A stretch of 64,000 bases of DNA from PHAA01 sp034927445 (GTDB lineage: Bacteria; Bacillota; Syntrophomonadia; Syntrophomonadales; Syntrophomonadaceae): the NCBI GenBank assembly GCA_034927445.1, contig JAYFPZ010000026.1, positions 1-64,000 of the forward strand. The letters run 5' to 3'. Positions 1 through 8,747 of the stretch are shown piece by piece; the first letter of the stretch is position 1, and each line of letters begins with the position of its first letter. A model generated the notes under the pieces. The model was not told where the DNA came from. It worked only from the letters and a program-made list of their open reading frames with translations, and did not search any database. Position numbers and translations under genes: made by a program.

Positions 1-1
1 T

Positions 2-304
2 CCAGCTATATGCAAGGGCTGTCCCTCATTAAGTAAATGCACTGGCAGTAAGAACTGTCAAAAGGTAGTTACCAAGCATATTTGGGAGAACTATATTGAC
101 CAGGCCGAGGACTTTAGGCATTCATCTTCAGGCCAAGCAAGTTACCACTTACGAGGGCAAACCATTGAGAGAGTATTTGCCGATGCCAACGAAAAATACG
201 CGATGCGTTATACCTTGTTCAAAGGCTTAAACCGTGTTAGAAACTGGATTAAGTTAAAGTTCGCTGCCATGAATCTTAAGAAAATGGCAATGTGGGCGTA
301 TTAA
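2..304 (+). CDS. IS1182-like transposase, C-terminal end only
   Basis: An open frame of 100 codons runs in from the window edge and stops at TAA 302-304. It starts with a Cys-rich stretch (C-K-G-C, C-T, N-C spacing) that resembles the zinc-like knuckle of IS1182-family DDE transposases. It ends with the family's catalytic-Glu signature: I-E-R-V-F-A-D-A at about residues 57-64, then an R-Y-T-x-F-K-G-L block and a terminal A-x-M-N-L-K-K-M. The 5' part and the start codon lie outside the window, so I cannot say whether the element is intact. The terminator-like hairpin at 405-443 lies 100 bp downstream. Confidence 0.75.
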   Translation, partial: PAICKGCPSLSKCTGSKNCQKVVTKHIWENYIDQAEDFRHSSSGQASYHLRGQTIERVFADANEKYAMRYTLFKGLNRVRNWIKLKFAAMNLKKMAMWAY

Positions 305-404
305 TTCCCTGCTACCAGGGCAAATAATACTTAACAGAAATTTTGCGCGTTTAGCACCCGTAAATTATAGCTTAAGTCTTATTTAATCTTTCCATGTACC
401 AGCG

Positions 405-443
405 AAAAGGCCTCGTTTCTGCAATTGAAACAAGGCCTTTTTT
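405..443 (+). terminator. Rho-independent terminator after the transposase
   Basis: A stem AAAAGGCCT-GTTTC pairs with GAAAC-AAGGCCTTTT around a 7-nt loop (TGCAATT), with one unpaired base between the stem blocks, and is followed by a run of T. It points away from the transposase and would also serve transcripts from the right, since the left arm is preceded by A residues. Confidence 0.7.
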
Positions 444-562
444 GACGGTCTGAAGCCGGGGCTTAGTCCCCGGCTGGTTGTGGTTTCTGGAGGTACTATT
501 TATTCGAATAAAATATGACCTACAATTGAACGAGCATAACCGAGTAAGGAGTTAGGCCGAGA

Positions 563-814
563 TTACTCCTCGGGCTCTTTACACCTTTTACGCTTTTTAC
601 ACGACGGGACACAAAGTATATCTCCTGGGTAAATCAAATTCGGATTAGTAATATGTGGATTGGCCTTAATTAGACTCTGCAAGCGAATACCATAGCGTTT
701 AGCTATGAAATACATGGTATCCCCTCTAACCACAGTATACCGCCCCTTGAAACCTCGTGGACACCTACAAGGAACACGACCCCTTCTTGATTTACTTCTT
801 GATATAATCAACAT
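563..814 (-). CDS. Small LysM-domain protein
   Basis: This 83-residue protein carries one LysM module at about residues 25-70: Y-T-V-V-R-G-D-T at the start, a central A-K-R-Y-G-I and L-I-K-A-N-P, and the closing L-I-Y-P-G-D-I-L-C-V-P. LysM binds N-acetylglucosamine in peptidoglycan or chitin-like polymers. The flanks are basic (Arg/Lys/Cys-rich), and no signal peptide is visible. That fits spore-coat or cortex-associated LysM proteins of Firmicutes better than a secreted wall hydrolase; the spore role is inference. A purine-rich ribosome binding site (GGGGAGGGGG on the minus strand) lies just upstream of the ATG. Confidence 0.8.
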   Translation of the reverse strand: MLIISRSKSRRGRVPCRCPRGFKGRYTVVRGDTMYFIAKRYGIRLQSLIKANPHITNPNLIYPGDILCVPSCKKRKRCKEPEE

Positions 815-1064
815 GACTCAGCCCCCTCCCCTGATTTTTTTAAAATAATTTACTATTTAGATTAATATATGGTTTATTGGAATTTTTGTGACCGAAAAAT
901 TATTATTTGCCTAGGTAGAACAAAGCCGGAGGAGACCCCGACTATTGCATAGAATTTTTAGATTAACCACAGTGCTGGCTACAATTCCGGCTCTGCGGGG
1001 TCCTCAAGTTTATTTTGGAAGAGCGCTATTTTGACAGTAAAGCTAAAGAGTGAGTAAAAAGATC

Positions 1065-1093
1065 TTGACGATAGGTAACATGTTGCATATACT
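1065..1093 (+). promoter_or_regulatory. Sigma-A promoter of the marR unit
   Basis: TTGACG at 1065-1070 and TATACT at 1088-1093 are separated by exactly 17 bp. The spacer contains the first of two palindromic operator copies (1075-1086), so a bound dimer would block RNA polymerase. The next gene on this strand is the MarR regulator at 1264, about 160 nt below the predicted start site. Confidence 0.7.
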
Positions 1094-1111
1094 GTAAACG
1101 TAACATGTTAC
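1075..1111 (+). promoter_or_regulatory. Paired MarR-type operators GTAACATGTTRC
   Basis: GTAACATGTTGC at 1075-1086 (one mismatch to perfect symmetry) and GTAACATGTTAC at 1100-1111 (perfect 12-bp palindrome) are centred 25 bp apart. One lies inside the promoter spacer and the other over the transcription start. The location and symmetry suggest autoregulation by the MarR protein encoded just downstream; the link to that protein is inference. Confidence 0.6.
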
Positions 1112-1136
1112 CTTAATTTTATCCGATGACTAACTT

Positions 1137-1233
1137 GCTCTAAGACTCCTGCATCTATAGGCAGGAGTAAGAGCGACTAAGTCCCTGGATAAGTGCGTCT
1201 AAGCTTCAGATGGGTTAAAACTCCACCTGAAGC
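1137..1233 (+). ncRNA. Structured RNA leader or IS-derived RNA segment
   Basis: Two strong hairpins sit in the 5' untranslated region. The first pairs GCTCT (1137-1141) plus ACTCCTGC (1145-1152) with GCAGGAGT (1161-1168) plus AGAGC (1170-1174). The second pairs GCTTCAG-a-TGG (1203-1213) with CCA-c-CTGAAGC (1223-1233). Between them is an A/G-rich single strand. No uridine run follows, so neither is a plain terminator. I do not recognise a named riboswitch. The layout also resembles the structured ends of IS200/IS605-type elements, which I cannot confirm. Confidence 0.35.
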
Positions 1234-1263
1234 AAGTCTTACTTTATTTGCGGGGGTTGTACT

Positions 1264-1722
1264 ATGAATGAATTAGAACAGAAAGCATACATTTTCGGGA
1301 CGATATTTACATTGTCAAACAAATTGCAGGTGATTGGGGATAAATTTGATAAAAATATCACCATCAAACAGTGGCTGCTTTTAGTAAGTGTTTCAAAATT
1401 CCCGGAGCCGCCGACAATCAGTGAAGTAGCCCAATATGTCGGCTATTCTCGCCAAAACGCCAAGCGAATGGCGGCTGCGCTGCAGGAACGAGGCTTTGTA
1501 ACCATAGCCAAAGATGAAAATGATGCAAGAGCTTTACGCATTGCACGGACGCCAAAGTGTATAGAGTACTTTGCCGGGCGGGATCAGAGGGAATTGGAAT
1601 TCTTGGCGGAGATTTTCAATGGATTTGATGCTGAATTAATCGCTGGTTTTTATCAGGGCTTATCCAGGCTTGAAACGAATATTGAAAGGATGATAGATAA
1701 TGATGACACAAATGACAGCTAA
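1264..1722 (+). CDS. MarR-family transcriptional regulator
   Basis: The 152-residue product has the MarR winged-helix layout: N-terminal dimerisation helices, a helix-turn-helix at about residues 50-78 (T-I-S-E-V-A-Q-Y-V-G-Y-S-R-Q-N-A-K-R), a wing with the typical D-E-N-D-A-R-A turn near residue 87, and a C-terminal helix pair. It would act as a dimer on palindromes such as those at 1075-1111. The ATG follows GGGGGTT at a normal distance. The CPBP membrane protein at 1871 follows on the same strand and is the likely co-regulated target. The inducing ligand cannot be told from sequence. Confidence 0.85.
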   Translation: MNELEQKAYIFGTIFTLSNKLQVIGDKFDKNITIKQWLLLVSVSKFPEPPTISEVAQYVGYSRQNAKRMAAALQERGFVTIAKDENDARALRIARTPKCIEYFAGRDQRELEFLAEIFNGFDAELIAGFYQGLSRLETNIERMIDNDDTNDS

Positions 1723-1870
1723 GGGTTATCGTGTCATCGAGATAAAACCAAATCAGAATTTGCCAAGGATTCAAACCCAAGCGGACTAAGCTGGAAAAAT
1801 AGCTGTGTGGAGACAGCTATGGTGCGCTTTACTATGTGGCGTAACGCCGAGTATATGAGGAGGAGCTGGC

Positions 1871-2746
1871 ATGAATAAAAAAGTTGCCCGAAATTTAGGG
1901 TTATTTATTTCCATTGTTATTATCAGCGGGTGGTTGGGGGTCCTGGTTGATTCTGTCCTCACCGGGCAGCCCGAAGGGGATTCTCTGGGTATGGGGATAT
2001 GGTTGGTATTACCTCTGCTGACTGCCTTGGTAATCATTTTAATTTCGCGGCTCAGCTGGAAAGAGCTTGGCTTAAAACCGAATTTTAAAGGCAATATAAA
2101 ATGGTACCTGGCTTCGATGCTTATTTTCCCGGCTGTAACCGCCATCGTTTTGCTAGTTGGAGCGGCCACGAATTGGATAGACTTGTCCGCATTTGCTCTC
2201 AAATCTTTTATGGTGGCGTTGGGCAGTACTATGTTCGTTAATTTTATTATAGATATCTTTGAAGAGACTGCCTGGCGCGGTTATCTGACTTCCCGACTTC
2301 TCAAACTAAATCTTAATGATTGGAAGTTATATCTCATCGTCGGCTGTGTGTGGACCGCATGGCATATTCCATATTATTTGGTTTTTTTGCCTGAGGCGGA
2401 TATACAAGCGGTAATGCCAGTCAGTCGGGCTGTCTATGTCGTCGTTGCTTTTACCACTTTCTTATGCTGGACGGTGATGTTTACTGAACTTTTCCGGGTA
2501 ACGAAGTCCGTTTGGCCCTGCGTTATATTGCATACGGTGGAGGATTCGCTTATAAATTTGTTAGTTATATCAGGTTATATCAGCATCGCTGCCGGAAGAG
2601 AAATACTGGTTTCCCCTATCAATGGAATCATTGCTTCAATTTTGTATTTAGCTGTTGGGCTGGGAATAAGAGCCTATAGAATAAAAGCTTATGGAATGCG
2701 AACAGACCAAATCCTTATCAGTAAAGCTGAAGAATGTTCAGGATGA
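1871..2746 (+). CDS. CPBP-family intramembrane metalloprotease
   Basis: This 291-residue polytopic membrane protein has about eight hydrophobic segments. The CPBP (CAAX protease/Abi) signature is intact: E131-E132-x-x-x-R136 (EETAWRG), H165 in the T-A-W-H-I-P motif, and a later H-T-V-E-D motif in the last membrane helix region. These residues form the glutamate/histidine site of the Rce1-like fold. In Firmicutes such genes often give bacteriocin self-immunity or process peptides. The start follows GGAGGAG at about 7 nt. Pairing with a MarR gene suggests stress- or compound-induced expression; the substrate is unknown. Confidence 0.85.
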   Translation: MNKKVARNLGLFISIVIISGWLGVLVDSVLTGQPEGDSLGMGIWLVLPLLTALVIILISRLSWKELGLKPNFKGNIKWYLASMLIFPAVTAIVLLVGAATNWIDLSAFALKSFMVALGSTMFVNFIIDIFEETAWRGYLTSRLLKLNLNDWKLYLIVGCVWTAWHIPYYLVFLPEADIQAVMPVSRAVYVVVAFTTFLCWTVMFTELFRVTKSVWPCVILHTVEDSLINLLVISGYISIAAGREILVSPINGIIASILYLAVGLGIRAYRIKAYGMRTDQILISKAEECSG

Positions 2747-2834
2747 GGAATAATGAGCGATCATGGCCGGCGGTCCGTGGAGAAGGTGTGTATGGATAGC
2801 GCCACATATTGAATTGATCGTTTGAGGAGTTTTT

Positions 2835-3695
2835 ATGAAAAGAGGTAAAGAAATTATGGCGATTGTCCTAGCGGTTGCAGCTTTAATTGCCGGTATATTG
2901 ATATGGTTTATCGTTCCTTATTCACCTGCCAAAGCAGAATTTGCGAAATTGACCAGCGATCAAATGACTAAAACGACGAACCCAGGCGGGGTCTTTGCCA
3001 ATGAGGATATTGCCGAAATGCCCCCGCCGGTGCAGAAGTACTTTCAGTATTGCGGATATATTGGTAAATTCAAAATGTCGAACATGAACATCCATTTTAA
3101 CGATGTTGATTTTGTTTTATCGCCAAATAAACCAAAGCTGAAAATAAAATACACCCAGTATAACTTTGTAGAAGAACCAGAAAGATTTGCTTATATTGAT
3201 ACAAGTTTGTATGGTATTCCTTTCGAAGGGATTGATGCCTACCAGAATGGTGCAGGTTCAATGAAAGGTATCATTGCCAAAACCTTTACTTCGTTTGATC
3301 AAAAGGGTGAAGCGATGGATCAAGCCAGTTTGGTTACCTGCCTGGCTGAAAGCTTGTTCTTACCTACCCTGGCCCTGCAAGACTATATTAGCTGGGAAGA
3401 ACTCGACGAAACTCACGCTCAGGCGGTGATAAATTATTACGGAACCTCAGCCAGTGGAGTCTTTACCTTTGACGATAATGGCGCAATGATCAGTTTTACT
3501 ACCAATGACCGAGAATATACCGATACCAAAGGTAATAGTCAAAAGGTAAAGTGGTCGGCAGTTTGTGGAGATTATGAAGAGGTTGATGGAATCAAGTATC
3601 CATCAAATCTAAAAGCCGTATGGCACTTTGAGACTGGCGACCTGGTATATTTTGACGGCCGAGATATAACCGTAAAATACGATGTGTCCAAGTGA
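2835..3695 (+). CDS. DUF6544-like membrane-anchored protein
   Basis: The 286-residue product has one N-terminal membrane helix (about residues 8-28) and an extracytoplasmic part. The motif P-P-P-V-Q-K-Y-F-x-Y-x-G at about 62-73 and the closing Y-P-S-N-L-K-A-V-W segment match proteins annotated as DUF6544/DUF6920, whose function is not established. The predicted beta-rich body suggests a lipoprotein-carrier or solute-binding-like fold, but that is only a guess. The gene follows the CPBP gene by 88 bp with GAGGAG upstream of ATG, so it probably belongs to the marR-CPBP transcript. Confidence 0.6.
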   Translation: MKRGKEIMAIVLAVAALIAGILIWFIVPYSPAKAEFAKLTSDQMTKTTNPGGVFANEDIAEMPPPVQKYFQYCGYIGKFKMSNMNIHFNDVDFVLSPNKPKLKIKYTQYNFVEEPERFAYIDTSLYGIPFEGIDAYQNGAGSMKGIIAKTFTSFDQKGEAMDQASLVTCLAESLFLPTLALQDYISWEELDETHAQAVINYYGTSASGVFTFDDNGAMISFTTNDREYTDTKGNSQKVKWSAVCGDYEEVDGIKYPSNLKAVWHFETGDLVYFDGRDITVKYDVSK

Positions 3696-3821
3696 GATGA
3701 TTATTTTTATTAAATGGAGCTATAGGATAATGAGTAGTTTAGCGGGTATCTATATTTACCTAACTTTAGCCTTTTTAGAGTCTTTAGAATTAAGTCGAAA
3801 AAATCTAAAAGCAGCTTGGCT

Positions 3822-3851
3822 TTGACGCGGTAGCTTGGCTAGGCGTAAAAT
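3822..3851 (+). promoter_or_regulatory. Candidate promoter for the P-type ATPase
   Basis: TTGACG (3822-3827) and TAAAAT (3846-3851) are 18 bp apart, upstream of the ATPase gene. The direct repeat AGCTTGGCT, at 3814-3822 and 3832-3840, overlaps the -35 region and could be a regulator site. No regulator gene is adjacent. Confidence 0.4.
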
Positions 3852-3885
3852 CATAGTGGATATATAAGGTGGCTGCGCTTGCCAT

Positions 3886-3910
3886 GGCGGCGGGGAAATC
3901 TCCCGCCGCC
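3886..3910 (+). promoter_or_regulatory. G+C-rich hairpin in the ATPase leader
   Basis: GGCGGCGGG at 3886-3894 pairs perfectly with CCCGCCGCC at 3902-3910 around a 7-nt loop. It lies 30 bp before the AGGAGGT ribosome binding site at 3940-3946. Its position argues against translation starting at the upstream in-frame ATG (3879), because the arms would be coding. It may stabilise the leader or attenuate transcription; no uridine run follows. Confidence 0.45.
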
Positions 3911-3959
3911 GCAGAGTATCTACAGAATTGTTGATAATGAGGAGGTACAAGTTTTAATT

Positions 3960-6557
3960 GTGCATCACGACACCTTGGAACATATAGTCAAAGAGCTTCA
4001 GGCAGACCCCGTAAACGGTTTCTCTGATGATAAAGCGCGGGAACTTCTTGGACAGTATGGTGAAAACAAGCTCCATGAAAAAAAGAAAAAAACAAGCTTG
4101 CAGCGCTTTGCGGGACAATTTAAAGACGTTATGATCCTGATCCTCATAGCCGCTTCCGTTATATCTTTTACGGTAGCGATTTATGAGGGACACGGTTTTT
4201 TTGAGCCGATTCTGATTCTTCTGATTGTTGTTTTGAATGCTGTTATGGGTGTCATTCAGGAAAGCAAGGCGGAAAAAGCGTTGGATGCGCTGAAAGATCT
4301 GTCTGCGCCTCACGCACGTACGGTTCGGGATGGTGAGCTGACCATTATAGAAGCATCACAGCTGGTTCCGGGCGATATTATCCTTTTAAGCGCGGGAGAT
4401 TTTGTTCCGGCAGATGCCCGGATCATTACTTCCGCCAGCTTAAAATCAGATGAATCGGCATTGACGGGAGAGTCCGTCCCCGCGGAGAAAGATGCCGAGG
4501 CCAAAGTCGCTCAAGACACATCGCTTGGAGATCGCCATAATATGCTCTATTCGGGTTGCAGCATTACCAACGGGCGGGCCAGAGCGGTGGTAACCTCCAC
4601 CGGGATGGACACCGAAATGGGCAAAATTGCAAACCTTTTGGCTGAGGAGGCGGATACGCAAACCCCGTTGCAGCAAAAGCTTGCGTCCCTCGGCAAATAT
4701 CTGGGCATGGCGGCGCTGGCGGCCTGTGGCGTTATTTTTATTATCGGGCTGTCTGACGGGATGCCCGTGATGGAGATCTTTATGACGGCAGTTTCGCTGG
4801 CAGTATCTGCGATTCCGGAGGGCCTGCCTGCAATCGTTACCGTTGTGTTGGCTATAGGTGTGCAACGCATGGTAAAGCGTAACGCGATTATCCGCAGACT
4901 CCCCGCTGTGGAAACATTGGGCAGCGCGTCGGTCATCTGCTCGGATAAAACCGGAACCCTGACCCAGAATCGAATGACTCTGACGCATTTATTTGACGCG
5001 GAGGCGGACGTGCTGCATGATCTTCGCAACGATGTTATTCTCCCCTCTGATCGGTTGTTGCGTTATGCGGCACTGTGCTGCGACGGCAGAGTAGTCTTTG
5101 AGGACGGCCAAGAGAAGCACATCGGTGATCCGACCGAAACCGCCATTATACTGGCCGCTCATAAAAACGGGATAGATAAGGACGAACTAGACGCTGCGTA
5201 TCCCCGGCTGTCTGAGCTTCCCTTTGATTCAAAACGGAAGCTGATGACAACCGTCAACCGGATCGACGGAAGGAACGTTGTAATTGTCAAGGGTGCGTTT
5301 GATGTGCTGGTCCGGAAGTGCGTGGCCGGGAACATTGCCGAGGGGCAAAAATATGCCGATGAGCTTGGCGCCCTTGCGCTGCGCGTACTTGCCGTGGCCT
5401 ATAAAGAAGTTGAGGAGCTGCCCCTGCAGCCGACTCCTGAGAATTTAGAAGCTGAACTGACCTTTATGGGACTCGTAGGCCTAATTGACCCGCCGCGTCC
5501 GGAGGCGCAAGCAGCGGTGGCCTTGTGTCGCGTTGCGGGCATTAAGCCGGTTATGATCACCGGAGACCATGTCCTTACCGCTTCGGCCATTGCAAAGGAA
5601 TTAGGGATACTTGCCGACGGAGATGATTGCGTCAGCGGCAGCGAATTTGCGTTGATGTCGGAGGAAGAACTGAACCGGCGCGTAAGAACCATATCCGTAT
5701 ACGCTCGGGTTTCGCCGTCTGATAAAATTCGCATCGTCCGTGCATGGCAGAGACAGGGCGACATTGTCGCCATGACCGGCGACGGGGTAAATGATGCGCC
5801 CGCTTTGAAAGCGGCGGATATCGGTTGCGCAATGGGAATCACCGGAACCGACGTCGCAAAAGGGGCGGCGGATATGACACTGACAGACGATAATTTCGCT
5901 ACTATTGTGGAGGCTGTGCGCGAGGGGCGAGGCATCTACGACAATATCAAAAAAGTGATTGGATATTTGCTGGGTACCAATATCGGCGAAATCCTTATCG
6001 TTTTTTTCGCCATGTTGTTCTGGCGGGAATCCCCGCTTTTACCCATGCAGCTGTTGTGGATCAACCTGGTAACGGACAGCCTGCCCGCCATCGCTTTGGG
6101 GATGGAGCCGGTTGAAGAGGATGTTATGCGACGGCCTCCGAAATCAAAGAATGAAGGCATTTTTGCCAATGGCTATAGTATGCAGATTGTGCTGCAGGGC
6201 CTCATGTTTGCCGTTCTTACGCTGATCGGGTTCCGTATCGGCTGGCAATACACCGGTGATATCACCACTGGGCGCACCATGGCTTTTTTCATTCTTGCGC
6301 TGACGCAGGTTATACATTCCTTTAATATGCGTTCCACCCATTCGTTGTTTCAGATTGGCGCTTTTACCAACAGCAAATTGAACGGGGCCGCTGCAATTTC
6401 GACTGCAATGGTTGCGCTGGTAGTGTTTGTACCGCCTGTTGCCGCAATTTTTGGGCTGACCCAGCTATCCGCCGGGATGTATGGGGGCGCGTTGCTGCTG
6501 GCCTTTATTCCGGTTCTGGTTTTGGAGTTGTCTAAACGGTTTGGATTGATTAAGTAA
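3960..6557 (+). CDS. Cation-transporting P-type ATPase (Ca2+ type, P2A)
   Basis: The product (865 residues from GTG 3960) has all P-type ATPase parts: an N-terminal cation-ATPase domain, the actuator loop T-G-E-S near residue 168, P-E-G-L in M4 near 284, the phosphorylation motif D-K-T-G-T-L-T near 328, and the hinge T-G-D-G-V-N-D-A-P near 605. The C-terminal membrane domain contains N-L-V-T-D-S-L-P-A. This is the SERCA/PMCA-like P2A arrangement and most likely pumps Ca2+ (or Mn2+) out of the cytoplasm. I chose GTG because AGGAGGT lies 13 nt upstream; an ATG at 3879 is in frame but overlaps a hairpin. Confidence 0.9.
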   Translation: MHHDTLEHIVKELQADPVNGFSDDKARELLGQYGENKLHEKKKKTSLQRFAGQFKDVMILILIAASVISFTVAIYEGHGFFEPILILLIVVLNAVMGVIQESKAEKALDALKDLSAPHARTVRDGELTIIEASQLVPGDIILLSAGDFVPADARIITSASLKSDESALTGESVPAEKDAEAKVAQDTSLGDRHNMLYSGCSITNGRARAVVTSTGMDTEMGKIANLLAEEADTQTPLQQKLASLGKYLGMAALAACGVIFIIGLSDGMPVMEIFMTAVSLAVSAIPEGLPAIVTVVLAIGVQRMVKRNAIIRRLPAVETLGSASVICSDKTGTLTQNRMTLTHLFDAEADVLHDLRNDVILPSDRLLRYAALCCDGRVVFEDGQEKHIGDPTETAIILAAHKNGIDKDELDAAYPRLSELPFDSKRKLMTTVNRIDGRNVVIVKGAFDVLVRKCVAGNIAEGQKYADELGALALRVLAVAYKEVEELPLQPTPENLEAELTFMGLVGLIDPPRPEAQAAVALCRVAGIKPVMITGDHVLTASAIAKELGILADGDDCVSGSEFALMSEEELNRRVRTISVYARVSPSDKIRIVRAWQRQGDIVAMTGDGVNDAPALKAADIGCAMGITGTDVAKGAADMTLTDDNFATIVEAVREGRGIYDNIKKVIGYLLGTNIGEILIVFFAMLFWRESPLLPMQLLWINLVTDSLPAIALGMEPVEEDVMRRPPKSKNEGIFANGYSMQIVLQGLMFAVLTLIGFRIGWQYTGDITTGRTMAFFILALTQVIHSFNMRSTHSLFQIGAFTNSKLNGAAAISTAMVALVVFVPPVAAIFGLTQLSAGMYGGALLLAFIPVLVLELSKRFGLIK

Positions 6558-6657
6558 GCACGCTTCCGGGGATGGATAGGCAGTATGATAAATTAGGCCG
6601 TCTCTTGCTTTGGTATGATATTGGCGTCGGCAAGGCGGAAAATATGGGGGTGACGAA

Positions 6658-6867
6658 ATGCTTCAGATCAGGTCTTGCGTTGAAATAATCGACGGGCAAC
6701 TGAAGGTTGGCAAAAAATATAGAGGAAATTTCGAGGGGTGCCTCAGGCGATATGTTCAAGACCGTTTGAGCGGTGACGGCGATATTGATTTCAGCCGCGT
6801 CTTTGCACCCTTATTGCGGAATTGTGCACTTGTTAAAAAAGACTTTGAATGGGTGAGCAACGATTAA
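6658..6867 (+). CDS. Small hypothetical protein
   Basis: A 69-residue ORF follows the ATPase by 100 bp and has GGGGGTG seven bases before its ATG. The sequence is charged and soluble and ends F-E-W-V-S-N-D. I recognise no domain. It could be a remnant of a longer gene, because another short frame (6573-6689) overlaps its 5' end and a frameshift between them cannot be excluded. Real translation is plausible from the ribosome binding site and position between two same-strand genes. Confidence 0.35.
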   Translation: MLQIRSCVEIIDGQLKVGKKYRGNFEGCLRRYVQDRLSGDGDIDFSRVFAPLLRNCALVKKDFEWVSND

Positions 6868-6895
6868 TAGAGAACGGTTTATAAAGGGTAAAAAA

Positions 6896-8410
6896 GTGAA
6901 TTTTTTAAAAAGACTCTTATTCTACAGAGTTGTTTTGATCGGTTTTGCTCTTTTCATACAATTAGCGGTGTTGATTGGAGTAATCATCCGATTTAATGAT
7001 TACTTTGTTTTCTTTTATTGGGCGAATATCATCATTAGCATACTGGTCGTCTTTTGGATTATAAATAACAATATTAATCCGGACTATAAAATTGCCTGGA
7101 TTATTCTCATTTTGGTATTTCCCATTTTTGGAGGTCTATTTTATATCTTTTTTGGCAGAGGGAACACCAGTTGGCGAAAAATGCAAAATATTATAGTGAG
7201 ATCTATTGCAGCGTTGCAACCAACACCTATGATTTTGGCGGAATTAGCTTTAAAAAATGAAACTGCAGCCAACCAGTCAAAATATCTTCAGAGCTATGCC
7301 TACAGCCCGGTGTATAAAAATACCTCCACTGAATATCTGCCCATAGGAGAAATCACCTTCGAGCGGTTGCAGGAAGAACTAAAAAAGGCAGAACGCTACA
7401 TATTTTTAGAGTATTTTATTATTGAAGAAGGCGTGATGTGGAACAGCATACTGGAAATATTGGTGGAAAAGGCCGGGCAAGGTCTGGATGTACGTGTGAT
7501 TTATGACGATGTGGGGTGTTTGTTGACCTTGCCGCACAGATATGATAAATATCTAGAAAAATTGGGAATTAAATGTTGCGTTTTTAATCGTCTAATTCCG
7601 GTTCTATCTTTAGGCCACAATAACCGCGACCACCGTAAAATTGCGGTCATTGACGGGCACATCGGATTTACGGGCGGAATCAATTTAGCGGATGAATATA
7701 TCAACGCCTATGAAAAATATGGTCATTGGAAAGATTCGGCGATTATGCTCCGAGGAGAAGCGGTATGGAGTTTTACGATTATGTTCCTTACCATGTGGGG
7801 CTATTTGCGGGGAGTTGAAGAGGATTTTAATCAATTTAAGCCCAAGCCTCTTTTGACTACTCCAAAGGAAGCGGGAGGATATGTGCAGCCCTTTGCCGAT
7901 AATCCGCTGGATCATGAACCGGTGGGAGAAATCGTTTATCTGAATATGATTAACAAGGCCCGAAAATATGTATACATTTGTACGCCTTATTTAATTGTAG
8001 ACAGTCAGATTCTTACAGCCTTAACCTCCGCCGCCAAGGGAGGAGTCGATGTCCGCATTATCACGCCTTATATCGGAGATAAGCGGTTCGTTCAGGCCGT
8101 TAGCCGCTCATACTACAAAAACTTAATCAATAACGGCGTAAAGATTTATGAGTATCTTCCCGGTTTTATGCATTCAAAAACATATATTTCCGATGATTGT
8201 TATGGTATTGTGGGGACCATTAATATGGATTACCGAAGTCTGTACATGCATTTTGAATGCGGGGTCTGGCTGTATAACAACAGCATCATGCAGATTAAAG
8301 AGGATTTTCTAACGACTTTAGAGATGTGTAAACCGGCTGACCCTGAAAACATTAGATGGTATGAATTATGGGCAGGCTCTATCTTGCGGATTTTTGCACC
8401 CTTAATGTAA
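6896..8410 (+). CDS. cls: Cardiolipin synthase (phospholipase D superfamily)
   Basis: The 504-residue product starts at GTG and has two N-terminal membrane helices (about 10-30 and 40-58), then a PLDc_N-like hydrophobic stretch. It has two HKD half-sites: H-R-K-x-x-x-x-D near residues 246-253 followed by G-F-T-G-G-I-N, and H-S-K-x-Y-x-x-D near 423-430 followed by G-I-V-G-T-I-N-M-D-Y-R-S. This is the bacterial ClsA/B layout, which condenses two phosphatidylglycerols into cardiolipin plus glycerol at the cytoplasmic membrane. It lies 28 bp after the small ORF. Confidence 0.93.
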   Translation: MNFLKRLLFYRVVLIGFALFIQLAVLIGVIIRFNDYFVFFYWANIIISILVVFWIINNNINPDYKIAWIILILVFPIFGGLFYIFFGRGNTSWRKMQNIIVRSIAALQPTPMILAELALKNETAANQSKYLQSYAYSPVYKNTSTEYLPIGEITFERLQEELKKAERYIFLEYFIIEEGVMWNSILEILVEKAGQGLDVRVIYDDVGCLLTLPHRYDKYLEKLGIKCCVFNRLIPVLSLGHNNRDHRKIAVIDGHIGFTGGINLADEYINAYEKYGHWKDSAIMLRGEAVWSFTIMFLTMWGYLRGVEEDFNQFKPKPLLTTPKEAGGYVQPFADNPLDHEPVGEIVYLNMINKARKYVYICTPYLIVDSQILTALTSAAKGGVDVRIITPYIGDKRFVQAVSRSYYKNLINNGVKIYEYLPGFMHSKTYISDDCYGIVGTINMDYRSLYMHFECGVWLYNNSIMQIKEDFLTTLEMCKPADPENIRWYELWAGSILRIFAPLM

Positions 8411-8435
8411 AGGCCGTTCTTTTTTGATATACTAA

Positions 8436-8747
8436 ATGCCGATTATTTATGGGAGCACGCCAAAAGCGCACATTTCGTACCTAGATAAACGTCAGGATGG
8501 CGTGCTGTTGCTAGACGATAAGCCGGCCCGAATGATCCAACAAAGAATCTATGCCGACGAAATCGACAAGCCCTTCACCCGCGACGAGCCCGAAGACGTT
8601 ACAACTTGGCAAGAAGAGGACTATGCCATGTTCATTTTATCTTTTTCACACACTGATAAGCTGCAGCCAGAGCACCGGGTACACCCCCGATCTGCATCGC
8701 CCAGCAGGAGCCGATGTAAAGGTTTTTCACCGGGGTATCTATATTGA
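8436..8747 (+). pseudogene. Possible gene fragment between cls and the flavoprotein
   Basis: An ORF here begins with a hydrophilic stretch (Y-L-D-K-R-Q-D-G-V-L-L-L-D-D-K-P-A-R) and an acidic D-E-P-E-D-V-T-T-W-Q-E-E-D segment up to about 8635. It then runs antiparallel into the 3' end of the minus-strand flavoprotein. Only the first 66 codons look protein-like, there is no good ribosome binding site, and I recognise no family. It is probably the remnant of a longer gene whose remainder was lost when the neighbouring gene arrived. Confidence 0.25.

Noticed and set aside
1786..2202. Minus-strand ORF across the CPBP gene start
   Set aside because: Antisense to a well-supported gene, no ribosome binding site, and no recognisable protein pattern.
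3954..6341. Several long minus-strand ORFs inside the P-type ATPase
   Set aside because: They mirror the codon structure of the ATPase gene, overlap one another, and lack family features.
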